From the NCBI GenBank assembly GCA_964520865.1, contig CAZFOY010000045.1:1-29949 (forward strand): 29,949 bases of DNA, written 5' to 3'. The translations under genes were made by a program, and so were the position numbers. The number at the start of each line of letters is the position of its first letter. The first letter of the stretch is position 1. The notes under the pieces are model-generated. The model had not been told where the DNA came from. It did no database searches and worked only from the letters and a program-made list of their open reading frames with translations. The DNA is from CAVQCT01 sp964520865 (lineage in GTDB: Bacteria; Zixibacteria; MSB-5A5; GN15; FEB-12). Positions 8,434-14,736 of this stretch are shown here, one piece after another.

Positions 8434-8460
8434 GTTCGACAGATTTCAACCTCGTCTTCC

Positions 8461-8502
8461 GTAGGCACGACTATTCTTATGGCCGGGCGTATGTAACATG
8501 CC
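8461..8502 (+). repeat. Hairpin repeat, copy C (left half only)
   Basis: GTAGGCACGACTATTCTTATGG and the following bases match the first half of copies A, B and E with several substitutions, then similarity stops in the middle hairpin. It starts 28 bases after the stop of the gene at 6880-8433. Confidence 0.75.
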
Positions 8503-8547
8503 ATGTAGTGTCTGTCTGACTATTGGTCACGTCGCGCTCTTTCTCTT

Positions 8548-8584
8548 GTAGGGCAGGATTCGTCTTCGAGCCTGCCCATGTCCG
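8548..8584 (-). repeat. Hairpin repeat, copy D (right half, inverted)
   Basis: GTAGGGCAGG...CGTCTTCGAGCCTGCC reads as the reverse complement of the right end of copies B and E (GGCGGGCTCGAAGACGAGG...CCTAC). Together with copy C it forms a broken, head-to-head pair. Confidence 0.7.
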
Positions 8585-8664
8585 TAGCCCGTTTCGTGTT
8601 GTTTGCTTTCAAAAGGCGGTTTAAGAATGCGCCGCAGAAAGCAATATTCGAAGACGCATCTGTT

Positions 8665-8752
8665 GTAGGTCCGACCATTCTTATGACCGGACGGATGGAA
8701 CATGCCTCTGGGCATGTGTCGATGGCGGGCTCGAAGACGAGGCCGCCCTACC
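8665..8752 (+). repeat. Hairpin repeat, copy E
   Basis: Full-length 88-base copy, GTAGGTCCGACC to CCGCCCTACC, differing from copy B at a handful of positions. The middle stem is CATGCC-TCTG-GGCATG, so loop bases vary while the stem is kept. It ends about 50 bases upstream of the ssb promoter. Confidence 0.9.
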
Positions 8753-8804
8753 ATGAGTCCATTTCAACACCGTCACATTCTCTCACCTGCCTGCTACCCC
8801 CGGC

Positions 8805-8833
8805 TTGACACGGGAGATCTCCACCGATATATT
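8805..8833 (+). promoter_or_regulatory. Strong sigma70-type promoter of ssb
   Basis: Perfect -35 TTGACA (8805-8810), a 17-base spacer and -10 TATATT (8828-8833), about 35 bases before the ssb start. The spacer contains a perfect 10-base palindrome GGAGATCTCC (8813-8822) that could be an operator or chance. Confidence 0.85.
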
Positions 8834-8868
8834 GCGTCACTTAATTCAGAACCACAAGGAAGGGAATC

Positions 8869-9291
8869 ATGGCAGTAAACAAGGCAATACTTATCGGTAA
8901 TCTCGGAAAAGACCCGGAATTGAAATACACGCCCAGTGGCAAGGCAGTTGCCACATTCTCGCTCGCAACCACCGAGCGGTGGACCGGTCAGGATGGCCAG
9001 AAGAATGAATCGACCACCTGGCACAATATAGTAGCCTGGGGGAAGCAGGCCGAAGTCATCAAAGAATACCTCTCCAAAGGGCGTCAGGTCTATATTGAGG
9101 GGAGAATCGTCAACCGAAGCTACGATGATAAGGATGGCAACAAGCGGTATATCTCGGAAGTAGTCGTCCAGAACTTCCAGTTCCTCGGCAATCGTGGCGG
9201 CGGGTCGCAGGATTCAGGCGACAGCGGCCCCGGTGACATGCCTCAGATGCCCCCGTCGGATAGCGGCTCGGACGACGATCTGCCGTTCTGA
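8869..9291 (+). CDS. ssb: Single-stranded DNA-binding protein
   Basis: 140 residues: an N-terminal OB fold (about 1-107) beginning MAVNKAILIGNLGKDPE and including TTWHNIVAWGKQAE, then a Gly/Ser/Pro/Asp-rich linker, and the acidic tail SDDDLPF that recruits partner proteins. It coats single-stranded DNA in replication, recombination and repair. The ATG is preceded by AAGGAAGGGA. It is a single-gene unit with its own promoter and a rho-independent terminator. Confidence 0.98.
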   Translation: MAVNKAILIGNLGKDPELKYTPSGKAVATFSLATTERWTGQDGQKNESTTWHNIVAWGKQAEVIKEYLSKGRQVYIEGRIVNRSYDDKDGNKRYISEVVVQNFQFLGNRGGGSQDSGDSGPGDMPQMPPSDSGSDDDLPF

Positions 9292-9316
9292 TCAGATTTC
9301 AAACATAGGTTTAGCT

Positions 9317-9349
9317 AAGCCCCGTAACCTGTTGGTGTCGGGGCTTTTT
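9317..9349 (+). terminator. Rho-independent terminator of ssb
   Basis: AAGCCCCG (9317-9324) pairs with CGGGGCTT (9339-9346) around a 14-base loop, and is followed directly by T residues. It lies 25 bases past the ssb stop. Confidence 0.9.
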
Positions 9350-9429
9350 CATTGTTCAATCGGCGCGCTTCGATTGCCCCAATGAGGTACTAATTTTCAC
9401 CGTTGCGGAGGTCGATCTGATAAGCGGTA

Positions 9430-9444
9430 GCAGGAATTTCCTGC
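9430..9444. promoter_or_regulatory. Odd palindrome upstream of the HAMP gene
   Basis: GCAGGAA-T-TTCCTGC is a perfect 7-base inverted repeat around a single base, ending 38 bases before the ATG at 9483. Position and symmetry suit a protein-binding operator, but no matching second copy is seen in the window. Confidence 0.35.
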
Positions 9445-9482
9445 AACGCCAAAATAGGATCAGAAGAATAGGAGTGGACACG

Positions 9483-10064
9483 ATGTCTCGAACAACGTTA
9501 GCTCAAAAATCGGCAGATAGAGGCGAGATTATGACTCAGTATTACAGCAGGATCGGCCTTCTCAGCGGGACCGCGATTGTCCTCTCGGCAGCGGTCATCA
9601 CTTTCTTCAATTCATCGGTCTACACCGACAGTTCGGCCCAGGTCTACAACTCTCTGGAACTTGCCGCCGTGACCCTGATGCCGTATATGATCTCCGCAGT
9701 TATCGCGGCAATTACGGCAATCGGCGTCATGACGATTCTCCCGATGGCCCGGAGCCGTCAGTCGGCTCAGGAAATCTACCTGAGGCTGCGCGAGGTGGCC
9801 GATGGCAACCTCTCTAACCGTGCGCGCATCGATGCCGGAAGTGACATCCTCAAGGACATAGCGCACGAATTGAATGCCTCGGTCAACAATCTGGGCAGTA
9901 ATTTCGCGCAGTTGAAGATCATCAACCGCCAGCAGTGGGATCTCCTTCAGGGGATCCGTCAGCAGTCGGTCAAGGCGGACGACCAGCTGGTATTGGGTTT
10001 TGTAATGAAGATGGAAGAGAATTGGCGGAAGATCGCGGAGATCGAAGACCGTATCCGAACCTGA
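9483..10064 (+). CDS. Two-TM HAMP-domain protein without an output domain
   Basis: 193 residues. After a short cytoplasmic tail come TM1 (about residues 24-42), a short external loop, and TM2 (about 60-86). A HAMP-like linker follows (about 88-140, with VADGNLSNRA and DILKDIAHELNASVNNL), then a helical tail to the end. Such segments usually connect a sensor to a kinase, cyclase or chemotaxis module; none is present here. ATG at 9483 fits AGGAG eight bases upstream better than the in-frame GTG at 9474. The stop codon abuts the stop of lpxD on the other strand with no base between. Function is unknown; it may act by dimerising with another HAMP receptor. Confidence 0.7.
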   Translation: MSRTTLAQKSADRGEIMTQYYSRIGLLSGTAIVLSAAVITFFNSSVYTDSSAQVYNSLELAAVTLMPYMISAVIAAITAIGVMTILPMARSRQSAQEIYLRLREVADGNLSNRARIDAGSDILKDIAHELNASVNNLGSNFAQLKIINRQQWDLLQGIRQQSVKADDQLVLGFVMKMEENWRKIAEIEDRIRT

Positions 10065-11099
10065 TTACTTGTCGAGTTTATCCTCGATCTTCCGGACTCT
10101 TCGCAGGAGTTCGGGAAGACGAGGAATAGAAGCTTCGATTCGTTTGGCCTCCATAAACTCCCGTGCAGGGGAACCAAAGAAGGTTTTCCCTGCCGGGAGA
10201 TTATCTTTTACCCCTGACTGCGCCGCCACCTGAACACCATCACCGATCTCAAGATGACCTATTATCCCGACCTGCCCTGCGAGAATCACTCCGTTGCCCA
10301 GTTTTGTCGATCCCGCGATACCTACCTGAGATACAACGATGCAGTGCTGACCCAGCTCGACATTATGCGCGATCTGAACCAGGTTGTCGATTTTGGTTCC
10401 TTTGCCGATCTTCGTCGGTCCCAGTGCGCCCCGATCGATCGTGGTGTTCGCGCCGATTTCGACGTCGTCGCCGATCTCCACCCAGCCGATCTGCTTGATT
10501 TTCTTGAGTCCCGTTTCCGATTCCGCGTACCCGAATCCATCGGAGCCGATCACGACTCCTGCCTGAAGGATGACATTGTCACCGATTTTGGTGTCATCGA
10601 GTATCCTCACCCCGGGATGGATCAGACAATTCTTCCCGATCCGGACATTTCTTCCCACGTAAATCGATGAAATCAATTGCGAATTCTCTCCGACCGTGCT
10701 GTTTGACCCGACATGACAGAGCGGGCCGATCATCGCGCTTCCGTCGACCGAGGCACTGCTGTTCAGGACAGCAGAGGAGTTCACACCGGGGTCGGCGTGA
10801 GGAATGTCGGGATAGAGAATATCGACGATGCGGGCGAAGGTGAGATACGGATTACTGTGCCGAATCACGGCCGTCCGGCTGTGTGGCAGACTGGTATCGA
10901 GAACGACCGCTGAGGCGGCGGTCGTTTCCAGATGCTTCTGATATTTCTTGTTGGCGACGAACGTGATATCGCCCGGTTTTGCCTTTTCTATCGGGGCGGC
11001 GCCGGTTATTGAAACCGAGCCATCCCCTTCAACCTGAGCTTCGACTCTGGCGGCAAGATCGGCGAGAGTATACGTCGTGCTATTGTTCCTCGTTTTCAA
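10065..11099 (-). CDS. lpxD: UDP-3-O-acylglucosamine N-acyltransferase
   Basis: 344 residues. It adds the second acyl chain in lipid A synthesis, using acyl-ACP. The N-terminal uridine-binding domain (about 1-105, starting TYTLADLAARVEAQVEGDG) is followed by a left-handed beta-helix of hexapeptide repeats (about 106-300) with IGSDGFGYA at 184-192 and the catalytic-His segment VQIAHNVELG (His245), then a C-terminal helix. The only sensible start is TTG at 11099, overlapping the ompH gene by 20 bases; no clear Shine-Dalgarno is seen, so translation is probably coupled. Last gene of the rplU-bamA-ompH-lpxD operon. Confidence 0.96.
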   Translation of the reverse strand: MKTRNNSTTYTLADLAARVEAQVEGDGSVSITGAAPIEKAKPGDITFVANKKYQKHLETTAASAVVLDTSLPHSRTAVIRHSNPYLTFARIVDILYPDIPHADPGVNSSAVLNSSASVDGSAMIGPLCHVGSNSTVGENSQLISSIYVGRNVRIGKNCLIHPGVRILDDTKIGDNVILQAGVVIGSDGFGYAESETGLKKIKQIGWVEIGDDVEIGANTTIDRGALGPTKIGKGTKIDNLVQIAHNVELGQHCIVVSQVGIAGSTKLGNGVILAGQVGIIGHLEIGDGVQVAAQSGVKDNLPAGKTFFGSPAREFMEAKRIEASIPRLPELLRRVRKIEDKLDK

Positions 11100-11619
11100 G
11101 TTCGGCCAGGACCTTGTCGGTTACGTCGTATGACGGTTTGATATAGCCGAGGCCGCTTTGCAGGGTGAAGATGACGTCGTAGTTCTCTTTCTCGGCCACT
11201 GCTTCGATCGCTTTGCTGACTTTGTCAAGCAACGGCTGCAGTAACATCTGCTGCTTCTTTTCAGCAGTTCCTCCCGGACCATAGATCTGCTTCGTGTACG
11301 CATCGAGAGCTTCCTGCTTCGTGCGGATGGCCGCCTCACGTTCTTTCTTCTTGTCTTCGGAAAGGATGAGGCGCTGCTTGTCGTAATCGTCCATCATCTG
11401 CTGAAGTTCATCCTGCTTCGACTGAGCTTCGTCGTCCCATGCTTTCGACTCGACTTCCCACTGCTCCTGGGCGCGCTGCCATTCCTTGTATTCCGATTTG
11501 ATCCGGTCGTCCTTGACGAACCCGATCTTCAACGCCTGGGCGCTTACCTTGGCGCCGGTGAAGGCGAACATCAGGCCTAACACCACCGCAAACGGCAAGA
11601 TTCTTGGAATTCTGTTCAT
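11080..11619 (-). CDS. OmpH/Skp-family periplasmic chaperone
   Basis: 179 residues: signal peptide to about residue 28 (cleavage after VSA), a short beta segment LKIGFVKDDRI, long charged coiled-coil helices (about 40-130) rich in Glu, Lys and Gln, then a C-terminal segment with YDVIFTLQSGLGY. Skp trimers hold unfolded outer-membrane proteins on their way to BamA, and the gene lies between bamA and lpxD as in many Gram-negatives. ATG at 11619 is nine bases after AAGG; the upstream in-frame ATG at 11628 sits on top of that ribosome site and was not chosen. Confidence 0.9.
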   Translation of the reverse strand: MNRIPRILPFAVVLGLMFAFTGAKVSAQALKIGFVKDDRIKSEYKEWQRAQEQWEVESKAWDDEAQSKQDELQQMMDDYDKQRLILSEDKKKEREAAIRTKQEALDAYTKQIYGPGGTAEKKQQMLLQPLLDKVSKAIEAVAEKENYDVIFTLQSGLGYIKPSYDVTDKVLAELENEEQ

Positions 11620-11651
11620 ACCGTACATCCTTCGTTAAATTGCGTAATTCA

Positions 11652-14147
11652 CTACCTAAAAGTCGTCCCGATCTGGAAATGCGGTTTCCAACTCTTCTTC
11701 GACCCTCGAATCGAATCGAACGGATGGCCGAAATCGAACCCAAGGGTTCCTATACCGGGCACGACTATTCTAATACCGAACCCTGCAGACTTATACAAAA
11801 ATCTTTCGCTTCCGAACGGTTTGATGTCTCTGAAGTGCAGCCACGAATTGCCGGCATCGAAGAAGAACAGGCCGTAAACCTGCTGGGAAACGATCGGAAA
11901 CTGGATTTCGGCGTTGGCTACGAGCATGTAATTGCCGCGCACGCGCGTTACGAATTTGCTGCTGTCAACCGACAGGGAATCCGGATTGGTACGGTTTGCG
12001 GCCGAGGCGGAATCAGGGTACCAGTAAGTGCTGTCAACCTGCGTGATGGCCGAATCGGGAGTGAGGACACCGTCATCGTAACCGCGAACTATCCCGTCAT
12101 ATGCCGTCCCGCCGGGGGTGAACCGATCGGAAAGCAGGGTGAGAGAATCATTGGTGCCGGCGGGAGCCACAATCGCTCCGAACTGCACCTTGGTCGCCAG
12201 CGCGAATTTCCAGAAGAGGGGGACAAACTTGGCGAGCGTAATATCGTGATGCGTGTAATTCCAGTAACCACCGAGGAATCCACCTGTCTTCTCGAACGTG
12301 TAGGAGATCTGCGATCCTTTGGTGGCGAATTCAGGCAAGTTTCTGGAATCGCGTGAAAGGGTGAACGATATACGCGAAGCGGCGTGCCATTTGTCTTTGT
12401 AATTCAGAATAGATCCGGGGTACGGACGGCTGACATCATAGAAGGTCCCGGTGTAGACGGTGTCGCCAACATAGTGCGGGTAGAGATGACGCACCACATA
12501 GGAATTGTTGACGACAAAGGTCGTGTCAAAATCATGATACTTGTCCCGCTCCAGGCGATAGGAGGCGTAGACCCGGAAGTAGTTGTCCGGCCAGCGCAGT
12601 CTCCGTCCAACCCGCATCGAACCGCCCTGCCGGCTCTCGGTGTAGTCGGTGTACCACTGCTGATTCAGCGTGTACAGCTCGGTGCCGAACAGGGTCGGGC
12701 GACCGAACATCCAGGGCTCCGTGAACGAAAGCGAGAAGGAGTTTCTGCGGGAGCCGAAATCGGTGTTGAAATTGATGCTCTGTCCCATCCCGCGGAAATT
12801 AGGGATGCCCAATCCGAGATTTCCTACCAGCTTGTCCTGGCTGTTGTAGCCGGCACCGGCCGAAACCTGACCCGTCTGCTTTTCCTCGACCTTGAACTCA
12901 ACATCAACATCGCCGTTCGGCAGATTGACCGGAGTCGGCGTCACGTTCGCAAAGTAGTTCAGCGCCATGACGTCACGAACCGAACGAATGAGCGAAGCCC
13001 GGCTGAAGCGATCGCCGGGATAGGTAGTGATCTCCCGGCGGATTACTTTGTCTTTCGTCTTGGTGTTACCGACGATCTTCACGAGGTTAATACTGGAGGG
13101 CAGGCCCTCGGTGATGTCATATGAAATGTCAATGACCGAATCCCTGACGGTAGTTTTCTCGTCGAGCACCCGAACATGCAGGTAGCCGATATCGTAGTAC
13201 GCGGAGTACATTTCTTCGAGCGTCTTGTCGTAGTCATCGCTGTCGAAAATGTCCCCTTTGTTGAATTTCAGCGTTTTCTTTAGCTTGTCGTCGCTGAGTT
13301 CCTTGTTTGACTTGAATGTGACATCGCCGAAATAGTATTCAGGTCCTTCGTACACAGCGAGAAAGATAGTCATCCTATCCCGCACCGTATCGATCGACAT
13401 TGAGTCGGAGATCAGATAAGCATCGATAAATCCCTTCTTATGGAATTCATCGATCACCTTCTGAAGGTCATCCTGATATTTGTCCTGGGCAAAGTCAGAA
13501 CTTCGGAGAAATCCGCGATGCCGGTTTCGCATCACACCGATTACATCGCTTGCAGGTACCCGCTTGTTGCCGGTCATGACGACCTTCTCCACTTTTACTT
13601 TCGAGCGCTCCTTGATCTTGTAGGTAAGGATCGCCTGAGTCGAGTCGGCGTTGTAATCGAGTGACGGTGTCACGACCGCCCGGAAATATCCCTTTTTGGC
13701 ATACAGATCTTTGATTTCATTCTGCTTCTGTTCTATGAGATAAGGGGAGATATAGCCTCCGACTCCCAGTCCGAGTTTCTCTTTCAGGTCGTTCGACTTG
13801 ATTTCTTTGTTTCCGCTGAAATCGAGGCCCGAGAGTTTGGGAAGTTCCGTCACGACAATAAAGACTTTGAGTCCGCCGGTAACCGGCTCGGCGTCGATTC
13901 TCACATCGGAGAAAATCCCGAGGCCGTAGAGGCGGCGGATTGTCTCGGCAATATCGGTGGGCGTGAGCGGGGAGCCGATATCGAACGAAGATACCCCGAG
14001 GATGAGGGACCGGGATGCTGCCCGATTCCCTTCCACTTCGACATCGACAACGGTATAATTCTGCTGCTGCTGAGCGGCTACAGACTGGACTATGGAGAAC
14101 AGACTAAGGAAAAGTAGGAGAGCTATCCATGCTCTTTTTATCAGCAT
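11652..14147 (-). CDS. bamA: Outer-membrane protein assembly factor BamA
   Basis: 831 residues: signal peptide ending SVAA, five POTRA-type repeats over about residues 29-430 (for example VEGNRAASRSLILGV, FSGNKEIKSNDLKEKLGL, VMTGNKRVPASDVI, IVGNTKTKDKVIRREI), then an Omp85 beta-barrel to the C terminus. The conserved barrel loop VRGY is present (IVRGYDDG), as is the final strand HFQIGTTF, here followed by one Arg. BamA folds and inserts barrel proteins, including the MtrB-like porin of this window. The gene starts 21 bases after rplU ends and no strong ribosome site is visible, so it probably depends on read-through from rplU. Confidence 0.97.
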   Translation of the reverse strand: MLIKRAWIALLLFLSLFSIVQSVAAQQQQNYTVVDVEVEGNRAASRSLILGVSSFDIGSPLTPTDIAETIRRLYGLGIFSDVRIDAEPVTGGLKVFIVVTELPKLSGLDFSGNKEIKSNDLKEKLGLGVGGYISPYLIEQKQNEIKDLYAKKGYFRAVVTPSLDYNADSTQAILTYKIKERSKVKVEKVVMTGNKRVPASDVIGVMRNRHRGFLRSSDFAQDKYQDDLQKVIDEFHKKGFIDAYLISDSMSIDTVRDRMTIFLAVYEGPEYYFGDVTFKSNKELSDDKLKKTLKFNKGDIFDSDDYDKTLEEMYSAYYDIGYLHVRVLDEKTTVRDSVIDISYDITEGLPSSINLVKIVGNTKTKDKVIRREITTYPGDRFSRASLIRSVRDVMALNYFANVTPTPVNLPNGDVDVEFKVEEKQTGQVSAGAGYNSQDKLVGNLGLGIPNFRGMGQSINFNTDFGSRRNSFSLSFTEPWMFGRPTLFGTELYTLNQQWYTDYTESRQGGSMRVGRRLRWPDNYFRVYASYRLERDKYHDFDTTFVVNNSYVVRHLYPHYVGDTVYTGTFYDVSRPYPGSILNYKDKWHAASRISFTLSRDSRNLPEFATKGSQISYTFEKTGGFLGGYWNYTHHDITLAKFVPLFWKFALATKVQFGAIVAPAGTNDSLTLLSDRFTPGGTAYDGIVRGYDDGVLTPDSAITQVDSTYWYPDSASAANRTNPDSLSVDSSKFVTRVRGNYMLVANAEIQFPIVSQQVYGLFFFDAGNSWLHFRDIKPFGSERFLYKSAGFGIRIVVPGIGTLGFDFGHPFDSIRGSKKSWKPHFQIGTTFR

Positions 14148-14168
14148 AATTGAGAGTTAAATTCAGCC

Positions 14169-14483
14169 TTATGGCGCTACTATCTTGTTGATCTTAATCT
14201 CGCTGTAATCCTGGCGGTGGCCCTGGGTCCGGCGGTATTTGGTACGGCGTTTGTACTTGTAAATGAGTACCTTATCCGCTTTGCCATGACCGATCACTTC
14301 CGCCTCGATCTTCGCGTTTTCCACGAACGGAGTCCCGACAAGGCTGGTCTCGTCCTGCTTGATCAACAGGATATCGGTGATATCTAACTTATCGCCGGCT
14401 TTTGCCTGTTGAATCGGTACTTTCAGGACCTCGCCTTCTTCGACCGCGTACTGGAAACCTGACAGCTTCATAACTGCGTACAT
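14169..14483 (-). CDS. rplU: 50S ribosomal protein L21
   Basis: 104 residues with the L21 layout: MYAVMKLSGFQYAV at the N terminus, DILLIKQDE in the middle and the basic C-terminal rRNA-binding segment YKRRTKYRRTQGHRQ. Two ATG codons stand in tandem; the second (14483) is five bases after GGAGG whereas the first is only two, and it matches the usual L21 start. L21 is normally followed by rpmA (L27), but here bamA follows instead, so a ribosomal gene leads an envelope-biogenesis operon. Confidence 0.96.
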   Translation of the reverse strand: MYAVMKLSGFQYAVEEGEVLKVPIQQAKAGDKLDITDILLIKQDETSLVGTPFVENAKIEAEVIGHGKADKVLIYKYKRRTKYRRTQGHRQDYSEIKINKIVAP

Positions 14484-14536
14484 CATATCCTCCGAAATAA
14501 CTGAAAACTATTTTCCGGTTTAGACTTAAGCCATCA

Positions 14537-14564
14537 AAGGTAACACTTTTCCCACCCAAGTCAA
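14537..14564 (-). promoter_or_regulatory. Candidate promoter of rplU-bamA-ompH-lpxD
   Basis: On the minus strand TTGACT (14559-14564), a 16-base spacer and TACCTT (14537-14542), giving a leader of about 45 bases. The -35 box is good and the -10 box is weak. No other gene start in this operon has a promoter-sized spacer. Confidence 0.5.
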
Positions 14565-14675
14565 GGCAATTCTTCCCCGACCGGGCGGGCATTTCCGGAC
14601 TCCGCCTTTTAAACGAAAGACGTGTGAACCGGTTCCATATTTAATTCCTTTAAGGAGTTAGAAGGGCAAATGTGA

Positions 14676-14704
14676 TTGCCGCCGGAACCCGACCCGGTTA
14701 TATT
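14676..14704 (+). promoter_or_regulatory. Promoter of uvrB
   Basis: TTGCCG (14676-14681), 17 bases, TATATT (14699-14704), 32 bases before the uvrB ATG. The same -35 sequence with 17-base spacing occurs before the ATP-grasp gene at 20540-20545. Confidence 0.65.
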
Positions 14705-14705
14705 G

Positions 14706-14721
14706 TGTACTTGCCTGTACA
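14706..14721 (+). promoter_or_regulatory. Possible SOS (LexA-like) operator of uvrB
   Basis: TGTAC-TTGCCT-GTACA is a perfect 5-base inverted repeat with a 6-base spacer, starting one base after the -10 box and so covering the transcription start. uvrB is SOS-controlled in many bacteria, and LexA boxes differ between phyla (for example GTAC-type half-sites in cyanobacteria, with a shorter spacer). No identical site was noticed elsewhere in the window. Confidence 0.5.
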
Positions 14722-14736
14722 AGCCCGAAGGAGCTC

